From assembly GCF_018388445.1 (NCBI RefSeq), contig NZ_CP074405.1, positions 3,162,001 to 3,226,000 on the forward strand: DNA of 64,000 nucleotides. The letters are read 5' to 3'. The notes under the pieces were generated by a model. That model did no database searches, had not been told where the DNA came from, and worked only from the letters and a program-made list of their open reading frames with translations. The stretch is from Cellulomonas wangleii (GTDB taxonomy: Bacteria > Actinomycetota > Actinomycetes > Actinomycetales > Cellulomonadaceae). Below are positions 18,114 through 26,365 of the stretch, piece after piece; the first letter of the stretch is position 1; every line of letters starts with the position of its first letter. Both the position numbers and the translations under genes were made by a program.

Positions 18114-18151
18114 GTTGACCATTATGGCCGCCCGGCCTGGCCAGGTCGAGT

Positions 18152-18177
18152 GATTTATAGTCAGAGCGACCCTAATC
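18152..18177. promoter_or_regulatory. Imperfect dyad upstream of pncB, candidate NrtR operator
   Basis: GATTTATAGTC and GACCCTAATC face each other around AGAGC, 30-65 bases upstream of pncB. The AT-rich arms stand out in GC-rich surroundings. The NrtR-like gene in the operon is the obvious candidate binder. Confidence 0.4.
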
Positions 18178-18180
18178 ATG

Positions 18181-18196
18181 GGTGATGTGCGTCACA
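18181..18196. promoter_or_regulatory. CRP/GlxR-like site upstream of pncB
   Basis: GGTGA-N6-TCACA matches the CRP-family consensus TGTGA-N6-TCACA at nine of ten defined positions. It is about 70 bases upstream of the pncB start. Confidence 0.4.
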
Positions 18197-18203
18197 CCGA
18201 GCG

Positions 18204-18514
18204 TGCCGCCACCCCCACGCCCTGGCCGACCTCGCCGCACGCGCCACCGGGAACATCACCCGAGCCTCGGCCCTCTGTGACATGAGTGGATGAGCTGGGA
18301 CGTGCTGCTCGGCCGCAGACGCAGTGAGGGCCAGCCCTCAGCGGGAACACCGACCCGCCGATCCAGGAACACCTGGCCGGACGGCAGGCGGAACGGGAAT
18401 CGCTCCGTGAACGTGCCGGCCACGAACGGGACTGCGCAGAACTGCGCGTCCGGGTCGGTGCTGCTGCCGAAGCGAACGCTGCAGCAGCTCCGGTTCGCCG
18501 CCGGCGCGGCGTGA
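18204..18514 (+). pseudogene. Possible remnant of a decayed gene
   Basis: Two protein-like stretches lie in different frames. At 18204-18293 the frame reads LADLAARATGNITRASALCD and stops. At about 18361-18480 another frame reads EHLAGRQAERESLRERAG and then AELRVRVGAAAEANA, a typical heptad-rich coiled coil. No single intact frame joins them. This looks like a frameshifted DNA-binding or coiled-coil gene at the left edge of the accessory region, but the evidence is only composition. Confidence 0.22.
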
Positions 18515-18538
18515 CGGGGTCGAGTACACAATGGCGAG

Positions 18539-18910
18539 GTGACGTACTCACCAGTGCCTGCCGACTTCGCGCGGACTCGGCGTCTGGGGTGCGCGGCGAC
18601 GGAGTCGATGAGGGAGCTGGTCCGGGAGGTCGACAGCTGGGCGAGCCGGCCCCTGGGCCCTGCCCCGGTCGAGGTTCACGAGGTCGGGCGAAGCCTGTCG
18701 GCTGCTCTCGAGCGGACCTCGCGGATCGCTGACGCACTGGCGTTGCAGGCGGAGCGTGCACAGGACGACGAAGGATCCGCCCAGGCAGCGGTCGCGGCCC
18801 GCGCTCTCGACGCGGCTGTCAGTGCGCTCGGAGCCTTCGGGCGCAGCATGGCCGACCGCCACTTCGGGCTCGAAGCGTGGGCGGACGAGGCACCGGGCGC
18901 CAGCGAGTGA
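18539..18910 (+). CDS. Hypothetical protein, helical
   Basis: 123 residues from GTG 18539, or about 100 from ATG 18608. The composition is rich in Ala, Arg, Glu and Ser with amphipathic helices (MRELVREVDSWASR, ALERTSRIADALALQAERAQ). No family recognised, no signal or membrane segment. Resembles small helical proteins of integrated elements. Ribosome site weak. Confidence 0.5.
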   Translation: MTYSPVPADFARTRRLGCAATESMRELVREVDSWASRPLGPAPVEVHEVGRSLSAALERTSRIADALALQAERAQDDEGSAQAAVAARALDAAVSALGAFGRSMADRHFGLEAWADEAPGASE

Positions 18911-19468
18911 CGCGACCGCCCCCCATCGCCGCCGTCCCGAGGGTTCCACCGACCCGACCACGGCGACGCCAACCACGCTCCACCGCCTCGCGACGCCTCC
19001 GCCACCGACTCTGACCAGCCTGTACCGTCGACTCCGTCAGCCGCAGCGACCCTCACCGGCACCCGCGGACGACACGGGTGTTGTCCGCGGATTTCCACGG
19101 ACCCCTCATCACCCGGGCCTCTGGGACAAGCAGACATTCACTCCTTCCTGCAGAGACGACACTGACCAGCGGTAACGCCCCTGTCGTTTCTGGGACGCCT
19201 GGCGCTGTCACTCGGAACGGCGTACGCCGACGGATGGAACGTCGCGGCCACCGGCGGGGCCCGTCCGCCGTGGCCCAGGCGTTCGTCCAGGCACCTCCGA
19301 ACGCCGCCGGCTGTTGGCACGGAATCAACCGACGCGCGTGCGACGCGCGAGGAGACGGCTGACTCGCGAACGCTCTGAGGTGGCCGACGACGCACCACAT
19401 ACGCGCTGCCCCACTGTCTGGCCGACCGGGCCAAGCGACGGGCGATCAGCGCTCCGCGTGACCGATAC
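18911..19468. other. 558 bases with no convincing gene
   Basis: Open frames here have unlike-protein composition on both strands. No tRNA, repeat or clear hairpin seen. Base composition is less GC-biased at third positions than in neighbouring genes, as expected for decayed or acquired DNA. Confidence 0.5.
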
Positions 19469-20542
19469 CTACGCCGGTCGTTCACCCATCCTCTCGCCGA
19501 GTGCGGGCTGCCTGCTGCCCCGGGCGGCACGACTGCCAGGGCTGCGACCCTGCTCGGTGCGCTGGCGGATCTGGCGGGCGCGCTCGCGGAACTCCCGGTC
19601 GGAGGGAATCGGCGCGTCCAGACCAGCTCCGATCCCCGGCACCGTGGCGCGTTCAACGCCGCTCGCGGGAGCTGGCCTGGAGGCGCTGCGCCGCTGGGCT
19701 TCGCTGAGGAGTTCGGCCCGCAACGCGTCCGCCGCGGCCAGCTCTGCGCGCATGCCGGGGATGTCGATCACGCCGCGGGTCGCCGGCACGTCGTGGAGCG
19801 GGTGCCAGGTGTCCAGCAGCGCGAACGCGCCAGCGCGTGCTCGCGGCGCTGGGTCTCGCACGGCGAGTTGGTGGGCCACGTACCCGCCCGCAGGAGCGGC
19901 GACTGCCTCGGTGAACGGGCTGATCAGCAGCATCGGGTGGCGCGCGGCTAGGACTGCGTCGAATACGGTGTGCACCGCGCGAGCACCGGGCGGATGGGTA
20001 CCGCGCGGGTCGCGGTCGTAGCGGCGGCCGCCGAACAGCCACACATCCTTTACGCTCGCAGAGGCGTAGCCATCGTGGCGATGCTGCCACTGTTCGCGGG
20101 TCAGGTGCGCGAACTGCACTTCGTAGGCGACCTGGTACCCGTCGGGAAACGTGGCCAGGACGTCAGGTCGTTGCCCGGTCTCGATGTCGGCGCTGTCGAC
20201 GTCCAGGGCAGCCTGCGGATACAAGTGCCGCAGCCAGGCGGCGATGAGTTGCTTGGCGGTGTGGTGCGCGAGAGTCTCGGGGCCGTGCCCGCCGGCGCCA
20301 GGACGGTGCGCGAAATGGTCACGTCGCGACCCGGCGCGCACGCTCAGGCGCGGGTCGTCGCACTCCGCAAGCGGGCAGAGCAAGTGACCGGCGCGGGTGT
20401 CGGGGCGCAGGCGGTCCGCTCCCCCACGCTCAAGGTAGGTCAGGGGTGCACCGTCAGGCAGGCGCCTGTCGCGCGCGAAGACCTGCGCGCCGGCGGCCCG
20501 CTCGGGGTGACGGCCGGACCGCGGTTGGGCGCTGGAGGTCAT
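19469..20542 (-). CDS. CoiA-like competence/nuclease-fold protein
   Basis: 357 residues. The N-terminal part has a degenerate Zn-finger-like LLCPLAEC ... RRDHFAHR (Cys56, Cys61, His76, His79) as in CoiA. It is followed by ETLAHHTAKQLIAAWL and a nuclease-like core RPDVLATFPDG then VAYEVQFAHLTREQWQHR, where Asp127, Glu141 and Gln143 fit a PD-(D/E)xK-type site. CoiA acts during DNA uptake in firmicutes; actinobacterial relatives are uncharacterised and common in mobile regions. The C-terminal 90 residues are Arg/Ala-rich and probably disordered. Confidence 0.72.
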   Translation of the reverse strand: MTSSAQPRSGRHPERAAGAQVFARDRRLPDGAPLTYLERGGADRLRPDTRAGHLLCPLAECDDPRLSVRAGSRRDHFAHRPGAGGHGPETLAHHTAKQLIAAWLRHLYPQAALDVDSADIETGQRPDVLATFPDGYQVAYEVQFAHLTREQWQHRHDGYASASVKDVWLFGGRRYDRDPRGTHPPGARAVHTVFDAVLAARHPMLLISPFTEAVAAPAGGYVAHQLAVRDPAPRARAGAFALLDTWHPLHDVPATRGVIDIPGMRAELAAADALRAELLSEAQRRSASRPAPASGVERATVPGIGAGLDAPIPSDREFRERARQIRQRTEQGRSPGSRAARGSRQPALGERMGERPA

Positions 20543-20992
20543 GGATCTCTAATCGGCGTGCCGTAGCACTCAACAAAGGTGGTGCGCCAATCGGGTTCCG
20601 GCCAGCGGGCTCCGCCCCGTACGCGTGGGGACCGAGAGCGGGTCGCAGCGATCGACGGGCAGTCATGCCGCAGGCCGAATCCGGACGGCGCGATTGCGGC
20701 GCAGGGTCGCGAGGCCGAGCAGGGCGTCGCGAGCATCGCGTCCTGGACGGCGTTGCGCCGGTTCAGTTGCGGGCTCGTGGCGGCGTGTGCCACCGCGTGC
20801 CGGGCAGACGCCGGCGAGCGGCGAGCTGCGCTGGCGTGCATTGCGGGCGGTAGGCGAACCATATTGGTCGCCACAGGTGAGTGTCACCTACTCGTGCATC
20901 AGCCTCCTCCACGGGGGCGTCCAGGTGTGCGACGCCGGAGGTGATCTGCGCGTTCGGGCCCCATCGCGGGCCAGCTGTGTCATGTTTTGCGC
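20543..20992. other. 450 bases with no recognisable gene
   Basis: Short frames on both strands have no family signature and no ribosome site. The region includes the promoter of the HEPN gene, whose ATG (20993) follows CATGTTTTGC, an AT-richer patch. Confidence 0.5.
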
Positions 20993-21808
20993 ATGCCCCA
21001 CGACTCCACGACACCCTTGACGGACGCCCAGCGCCGACAAGCCGCCGAAGAGATGGTCAACGCGTTGGAGGCAACCGCCTTCACACCTGAACCATCCACG
21101 GCGCTTCCCGACTCTTGCCTACCGGCACAGGAAGCACTGTCCACTGCAGCAGACGCGGCGCGTAACGCGCTGAACGCAGGGCTCCTCCTGAACCGAGTCG
21201 ACAAAATCTCCAGAGGCGTCAGCACCCGGGGCGGTTGGCGTGAGCCGTCCCAAGATCTTCTTCGCTCGTCACTTCTGTTTGCGTGCGCAGGCCTCGATCA
21301 CGCCCTGAAACTTCTCGTACGCGATTCCTTGGCAGACCTCGTCGAGGCTGACAGCGATGTCACCAAGAGTTTTGAAACATGGGCAAAACAGGCCATCACT
21401 CATCGCTCCTCGGGCGGCGTCGACCCAGAGCAACTCGTACAGTTGCTTCTGGGACAGGGGCGTACCCCACACGAAATACTCGTCAACCGGTGGGCGCAGA
21501 GCCTCACCGCCGGCTCCGCCCAGTCCGTAGAACGCGTGTACGAGATCGCAGACGCCCTCGGAGCGACTGGAGCAGGAGCTCGACCCCATCTGCCACGAAG
21601 ACGCGAATCCAGCACGCTGAAGCCAGCCTTTGAAGCGCGAAACCAAATCGTCCACGAACTCGACCTTGTCACGCCGAGAGAGCAGGTTAGAGCGCGACTC
21701 GAACGAAAACGACGATCGCGCAAATGGGACGACATCGTCACGTGGGGCGACGCATGTTTCGGCACTGCGCAGGCAATAATCTCCGATGTAGCCCGACGGC
21801 TAGGATGA
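20993..21808 (+). CDS. HEPN-domain protein, putative RNase
   Basis: 271 residues, all-helical. The helix SSLLFACAGLDHALKLLVRD and the later FEARNQIVHELDL carry the HEPN signature R-N-x3-H (Arg216, His221), the catalytic motif of HEPN ribonucleases in defence and toxin systems. The segment between them is helical with no other recognised domain. Related proteins with the LxxRNxIVH pattern are in the RiboL-PSP-HEPN group. It is followed after 305 bases by another unknown gene in the same direction. A defence or toxin role is inferred from the motif and the accessory setting. Confidence 0.65.
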   Translation: MPHDSTTPLTDAQRRQAAEEMVNALEATAFTPEPSTALPDSCLPAQEALSTAADAARNALNAGLLLNRVDKISRGVSTRGGWREPSQDLLRSSLLFACAGLDHALKLLVRDSLADLVEADSDVTKSFETWAKQAITHRSSGGVDPEQLVQLLLGQGRTPHEILVNRWAQSLTAGSAQSVERVYEIADALGATGAGARPHLPRRRESSTLKPAFEARNQIVHELDLVTPREQVRARLERKRRSRKWDDIVTWGDACFGTAQAIISDVARRLG

Positions 21809-22050
21809 ACGACGCTTGAGCATCGCGTGGCCACGCGAGTCCGCGCTTGATCGCGGCTCACTGGTGATGCCCATCTGCGTTTCGCCTGTCTGCGCACGCG
21901 TTGTGCGCCGTCGCTTCCCGTACCGCCAGCGCACCATAGCTGGGTGCGCGCACCGACGCGCCGGCGCATCCATCCAAGGGCTCACAACGGCCCCCAGATG
22001 CGGGCACGCGAGCCGCTCGAACCCAGGTGAGCTCTGCCCGAACCGCCGCG
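21809..22050. other. Intergenic spacer between the HEPN gene and the coiled-coil gene
   Basis: No gene is seen. Small frames on the minus strand lack ribosome sites and family features. The next 54 bases form the large inverted repeat. Confidence 0.4.
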
Positions 22051-22104
22051 CCCAGGGTTGTGACGGCGCTACGGTGCGCGTACCGCGCCGTCACCAACCC
22101 TGGG
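22051..22104. repeat. Long inverted repeat directly upstream of the coiled-coil gene
   Basis: CCCAGGGTTGTGACGGCGC (22051-22069) pairs with GCGCCGTCACCAACCCTGGG (22085-22104); the only defect is one bulged base. The 15-base loop itself contains a GGT/ACC pair. It ends 9 bases before ATG 22114, so it may be an operator or a 5' UTR hairpin affecting translation. Confidence 0.75.
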
Positions 22105-22113
22105 GCCGCCGAT

Positions 22114-23700
22114 ATGCAGATCCTCTATGTGACCGACTTCAGCATCGAGCCTGGCCCCGGAGCGGACCGCGAGGTAGCTGTCGACGCAACCCTCGGGATT
22201 CTGAGCAGATGGGCAGGCGATGACGCCAGTCCGATCGACGCGGCAGACCTTCTGGGTGGCGGCCGCCGCGAGCTCGTGCCGACGCACGACGCTCTACGCA
22301 AGTACACCGGGTGGACGCACCTGAGCTCCCCTCGGGGCGACTGGGTCACGCGACTCGACGTCGTGACCGTCAATGACGACGGCAGCCGCTTCACGGCGCG
22401 GGTGAGCATCGGCGAACTCAACGGCGTACTGCGCCTCCGCCTCGGCCTCGCGCGCGAAGTCGCTGCGGCGGGGCTGAGCCCGATCGCCGATCCTCACGTG
22501 CGCCAGCCGCACGTGTTGGCCAATCTTGTCGAGCACCCTGGCCTGAGGGTCTCGAGCAGTGGGCAGCTCGTCGACGGCAGCTACCTTCAGGCACGAGGTG
22601 CCGAACAAGCAGCCTTGGTCGGAGATGCCCTCCGAGTTCAGCACCGTTTGCCGGTGCTGCTCGTCCACACCCGCACCAAGGAGGCGTCCCAGGCCACGCG
22701 CAGGGCTGCTGCCGGCCTCATCGGACTGGTGCGCGTTGTCACCGTCGACCTGCCTACTGGTCGCGAAATCCTCGCGCAGGAGCCGCGCGCACGCGTCCCC
22801 TACGCCGGTGGCCTTCTCGTGTGGTCGGACCTTTCAGTACCGGCCACCGTGGTCGGCGAGGACATCGTGAACGCGCAAGACCACGACGCTCTCCGAGCAT
22901 CTGTCATGGCCCAGGTTGCACCCTTGTCGGTCCTCACCCGCGGATCCGACGAGGTGTACCGAGCAGTCCGGGAGGCTGGGCGCATCTCTCGTGCCGACGA
23001 CGCCGCCGCACGCACTGCGGCGGCCGTCGAGTCGGGAGAACAGACAGCGATCATCGAAGCACTGACTCAAGAGCGCGATCAGCTGCAAACGGACCTCAGT
23101 GAAGCCATGACGGGATGGTCGGAATCTGACACTCGGTCGCGTGAGCTAGCCACGGAGGCAGCGCGATGGAAAGCAACCGCCGAACAGCTTCAGATCGCTC
23201 AGCGCTACGCCGGTGCCACGACCGTCGACGAGGCAAGTGAGCAAGGCGTGGATGAGCCGCCGGAAATCTCCACTGGCGACACCGCCACCCTTAGCGCCCT
23301 CATCGACCATCTCGCGACATCCGCCGACGGCCGACTGGTGTTTACGGACTCTGCCTACACGTCGTGGAAGAAGGCAGATCGCTACCCCACGCCGGACGAG
23401 ATGCAGATCGCGTTGATCAAGCTTGCCCAAGTGGCGCGTGACCTCTATGACGGTTCGGACCGGTCAGTGGGGCACATGGGTCGGTGGATTCGGGAGAATT
23501 ATGACCTGAAGGTTTCACTGCAGGACGACCAGATGCCGAAGGCGTTTCGCACCTTCACATTCGAAGGCGTCAAGTATGATCGGACGCCTCACGTCAAAGT
23601 GAACGATGGCGTGCCGCACCACGAATGCGGGCGGGTCTACTTCGCGTTTGACCAGAAGAATGAGCGCATAATTGTCGATCATGTCGGATTGAAATACTAG
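22114..23700 (+). CDS. Unknown protein: N-terminal alpha/beta region, coiled coil, C-terminal beta domain
   Basis: 528 residues from ATG 22114. Residues 1-130 begin MQILYVTDFSIEPG and include WVTRLDVVTVNDDG and GVLRLRLGLARE. About 170-290 are alpha/beta (LPVLLVHTRTKEAS). About 325-370 are a coiled coil (EALTQERDQLQTDL). The C-terminal 110 residues end in GRVYFAFDQKNERIIVDHVGLKY, a strand pair with some resemblance to RelE-like folds, though I would not assign it. The 3' part is visibly lower in GC than the genome average and uses rarer AT-ending codons, so transfer is likely. No known family recognised. Confidence 0.7.
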   Translation: MQILYVTDFSIEPGPGADREVAVDATLGILSRWAGDDASPIDAADLLGGGRRELVPTHDALRKYTGWTHLSSPRGDWVTRLDVVTVNDDGSRFTARVSIGELNGVLRLRLGLAREVAAAGLSPIADPHVRQPHVLANLVEHPGLRVSSSGQLVDGSYLQARGAEQAALVGDALRVQHRLPVLLVHTRTKEASQATRRAAAGLIGLVRVVTVDLPTGREILAQEPRARVPYAGGLLVWSDLSVPATVVGEDIVNAQDHDALRASVMAQVAPLSVLTRGSDEVYRAVREAGRISRADDAAARTAAAVESGEQTAIIEALTQERDQLQTDLSEAMTGWSESDTRSRELATEAARWKATAEQLQIAQRYAGATTVDEASEQGVDEPPEISTGDTATLSALIDHLATSADGRLVFTDSAYTSWKKADRYPTPDEMQIALIKLAQVARDLYDGSDRSVGHMGRWIRENYDLKVSLQDDQMPKAFRTFTFEGVKYDRTPHVKVNDGVPHHECGRVYFAFDQKNERIIVDHVGLKY

Positions 23701-23711
23701 GAGTCTCGTAA

Positions 23712-23749
23712 ATCCGCCCGCCCCCACGGCGGCGTGGGCGCGGGCGGAT
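23712..23749 (+). terminator. Strong hairpin 11 bases after the coiled-coil gene
   Basis: ATCCGCCCGC pairs perfectly with GCGGGCGGAT and the stem continues with CCCCACG/CGTGGGC (one mismatch). GTTC follows. Confidence 0.75.
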
Positions 23750-23829
23750 GTTCAAGCGGCGGCTGGCAAGCCGTGATTGTCGCCACGCGTGACGCAGAGT
23801 CCGCACCGGGCGTTGTGGCTCCCGGGCTC

Positions 23830-24225
23830 ATGGCCCGCAACAGCGTCCGTGCTGATCCATCGGTGGAATGCGCGCTGTACGAGATCGCGTCCGTGGTGCC
23901 GGAGAAGGACCGCGTCGGTCGACCTCGTCTCTTCCCGACGTACCTGCTGCTCGGGTACGGGGTACTGGCCAGGGTGTACCGGTCCGGGGCTCGTGCCGGT
24001 CAGGAACTCACCGACCCGGTCGTGTGGCAGGTCGTCCGCCAGACCGTGCAGGTCGCGCTCGACGAGTTCAGGCTGGATCTGCCCGCGCCCGGGGACCGCC
24101 CGCCGGACTGGCCGGCGTTCCGGTATGCACGCGACAGGTACCTGACCGATCCCCTCGTCCAGGATGCGATGCTCGAGGTGTTCACCGAGCTCGCCAGCTC
24201 GAGTCCATGCCCCCTGCCGTGCTAG
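23830..24225 (+). pseudogene. Truncated 5' part of a large actinobacterial (putative DDE-type) element gene
   Basis: The frame gives about 131 residues. VPEKDRVGRPRLFPTYLLLG, the SGARAGQELTDPVVWQVVR segment and the RYARDRYLTDP segment match the start of a long (roughly 500 residue) actinobacterial protein family found near mobile elements, from memory of that family. Here it ends after LEVFTELASSSP at a TAG and the remaining DNA up to the tRNA does not continue it. It is therefore probably a remnant. The reading start is uncertain. Confidence 0.5.
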
Positions 24226-24368
24226 CGGGGCAGGTCGTCGCGGCGATCCGGAGACCCGGAGCCACGGGCTCGGCCGTCTCCGCGTAGCCTGTCCCCGGGC
24301 ACGCGGAGGTGGGCGGGTTCTCGGCAAAGTTCTCTCGAGGCTTCTCTCAGTGAAAGTCCGCTTGTCCC

Positions 24369-24441
24369 GGGCCTCTAGCTCAACTGGCAGAGCAGCGGAC
24401 TTTTAATCCGCGGGTTGTGGGTTCGATCCCCACGGGGCCCA
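24369..24441 (+). tRNA. tRNA-Lys (anticodon UUU)
   Basis: A 73-base cloverleaf: acceptor GGGCCTC pairs with GGGGCCC (one G-U), anticodon stem GCGGA/TCCGC with loop CTTTTAA, T-arm with GTTCGATCC. Anticodon TTT at 24402-24404, discriminator A; CCA is not encoded. Confidence 0.97.
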
Positions 24442-24560
24442 CCTGAACTGCGGAAACGCCGCGTGGGCCTGCCTCGGTCGGTCGACTCCTGGCCTGTGAG
24501 AGGCTCGAGTGAGCTACATCATCGGTGTCGCCCCGTAGTCACTCGGAAGGAACTCGCTGC

Positions 24561-26174
24561 ATGCGTCGTGTGCCCGGCCGCTCTCCGCACGTTCGACCGG
24601 GTGCACGCTCGCGGCGGAGGGCGCCCGTCGCCGCCGGCCTGGCGCTGGTGCTCGGTCCTGTGCTGCTGGTCGGCTGCTCGCCCGCGCGGTTCACGCCGCA
24701 AGAGCGGTCGACCACCGCCCTCGACGAGGCGTCCGACGAGCTCAGCGCGATCGTCGCCGGGTTCGCGCCCGAGGGCTGCACCGACGCCTCGCTGCCCGTC
24801 ACGGTCGAGGAGGAACGCCTCACGGCCGTCCTGCCGGACGCGGCGGACCCGTCGCAGCCCGCCGACCGCACGTTCGCCCGCGCGATGGTCCAGGGCGCCG
24901 GGTTCGGTGAGTTCACCGCCGCCCTCGCCGAGCAGGTCTGCAGGCAGGACTCCCTGGCCGACGCGACGACCGTCGTCGAGCGCCTGGGCACCGAGCTGTG
25001 GCGGGACGCCGTCGCGCGCGCCCAGTCGACCGACGGCGTCGCCGGGGAGCTGCCGGCGAGCGACGACCGCCCGCTGTACTGGACGCGGCTCGAGGCCATG
25101 TCCGTGCTGCACCAGTGGAGCCCGGACTTCACGCTCTCCACCGAGGATCGGGCGTCGCTGGTCGATGCCTTCGACCGGGCGGCCCGGGGCATGCACGACA
25201 TCGACCTGCCGACGGGCGACCAGGTGACGCGGGTGCTGGTCAGCGGGTTCGACCCCTTCACGCTGGACGGCGGCGACACGGGCCGGGCGCGGGGAACGGT
25301 CGGCAACCAGATCCGGCACGGCAACCCGTCCGGCGCGACCGCCCTGGCGATCGACGGGACGACGACGACGGCTCCCGACGGCACGACGGTGCACTACGAG
25401 GCGTACACCTTGCCGGTCAACTACCCCGAGTTCGAGCGCGGGTACCTGGAGGACACCGTCGGGCCGCTGATGGAGGCCGGCGACGCCCGGCTGGACGCGT
25501 CGATCACCATGAGCCAGGCGGGCGGCGCGTTCTTCGCGCTCGAGCAGTGGAACGGCCGCTACCACGGCGACGTCGCCGGGAACGACGACTTCGCGCCCTG
25601 CCCGCCCGCGCCCCTGACGAGCGCCCCGCAGCTCGCGAAGGACAACCCCGGCTGCAACACGCAGGTGCCGGCGCGCTGGGGTGGCGGCGACACGCTGACG
25701 GATCCGCCGCAGTGGACCGCGTCGACGCTGCCGATCGAGCAGATGATCGAGGCGCGCACGGGCGCGGACGTCCCCCGGCCGCCGGGCGACGGGTGGGAGG
25801 ACGAGTCGGTCGCGTTCGGCGTGCTGTGGAACACGAGCTACACGTACTTCCCCAGCTGCGACTCCCGGGATCTGGAGGACGCCTTCCAGCGCGAGGACAC
25901 GTACCCGCCCGCCGTCGAGCCGACACCTCCGCCCGAGGACTCGTGCGCGCGCAGCGGCGGAGGCGGCGCCTACCTCTCGAACGAGTCGGCGTACCGCAAC
26001 ACGCTGCTGCGCGACCGGGCGGGGCTCGGCATCCCGGCGGGGCACATCCACACCCCGGACATGCAGCACTTCGCCACGGACTTCGCCGTGACGGACGCGA
26101 CGTTCGAGGCGTGGCGTGACGCCATCGTCGCCCAGTCGCGCGAGCTCATCGAGGTCGTGGGAGCCCACAGCTGA
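24561..26174 (+). CDS. Pyroglutamyl-peptidase-like (C15 fold) lipoprotein lacking the catalytic Cys
   Basis: 537 residues from ATG 24561, after an AAGGAA site. A lipoprotein signal ends at LLVGC (Cys39). Residues 40-220 are a helical domain of unknown function. From about 230 the protein resembles peptidase C15: RVLVSGFDPFTLDGG, GNPSG and, near the end, GGAYLSNESAYRNTLL followed by GHIHTP. In C15 enzymes the corresponding motif is TYxCN, so the nucleophile is replaced by Ser473 while His497 is kept. Several Cys pairs suggest an extracellular, disulphide-bonded protein. It may be a serine variant or a non-catalytic binder. Confidence 0.72.
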   Translation: MRRVPGRSPHVRPGARSRRRAPVAAGLALVLGPVLLVGCSPARFTPQERSTTALDEASDELSAIVAGFAPEGCTDASLPVTVEEERLTAVLPDAADPSQPADRTFARAMVQGAGFGEFTAALAEQVCRQDSLADATTVVERLGTELWRDAVARAQSTDGVAGELPASDDRPLYWTRLEAMSVLHQWSPDFTLSTEDRASLVDAFDRAARGMHDIDLPTGDQVTRVLVSGFDPFTLDGGDTGRARGTVGNQIRHGNPSGATALAIDGTTTTAPDGTTVHYEAYTLPVNYPEFERGYLEDTVGPLMEAGDARLDASITMSQAGGAFFALEQWNGRYHGDVAGNDDFAPCPPAPLTSAPQLAKDNPGCNTQVPARWGGGDTLTDPPQWTASTLPIEQMIEARTGADVPRPPGDGWEDESVAFGVLWNTSYTYFPSCDSRDLEDAFQREDTYPPAVEPTPPPEDSCARSGGGGAYLSNESAYRNTLLRDRAGLGIPAGHIHTPDMQHFATDFAVTDATFEAWRDAIVAQSRELIEVVGAHS

Positions 26175-26365
26175 CGTCTGCGGTCACGCGCGCGTGACCG
26201 GCGCAACCGCGCCGCGGGATCGGCCGTCCACGGTCGCGCCGCTCGGTCCGTCAGGGGGACGGCCGATCAGGGGGCGGACCCGGCGCCGACGCCACGCTTG
26301 TCGCGACGTGGCTCAAGGAGACCTGCGGTCCGGGCACGCGCCCGGGCACCGCCCCGGCCGACACG

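Noticed and set aside
20539..20944. Overlapping small frames on both strands between the CoiA-like and HEPN genes
   Set aside because: No ribosome sites and no similarity to families I know. Composition is random-like on both strands.
24369..24441. tRNA-Lys as attachment site of the accessory island
   Set aside because: The island lies on the 5' side of the tRNA, no integrase is present and I found no repeat of the tRNA 3' end in the region.
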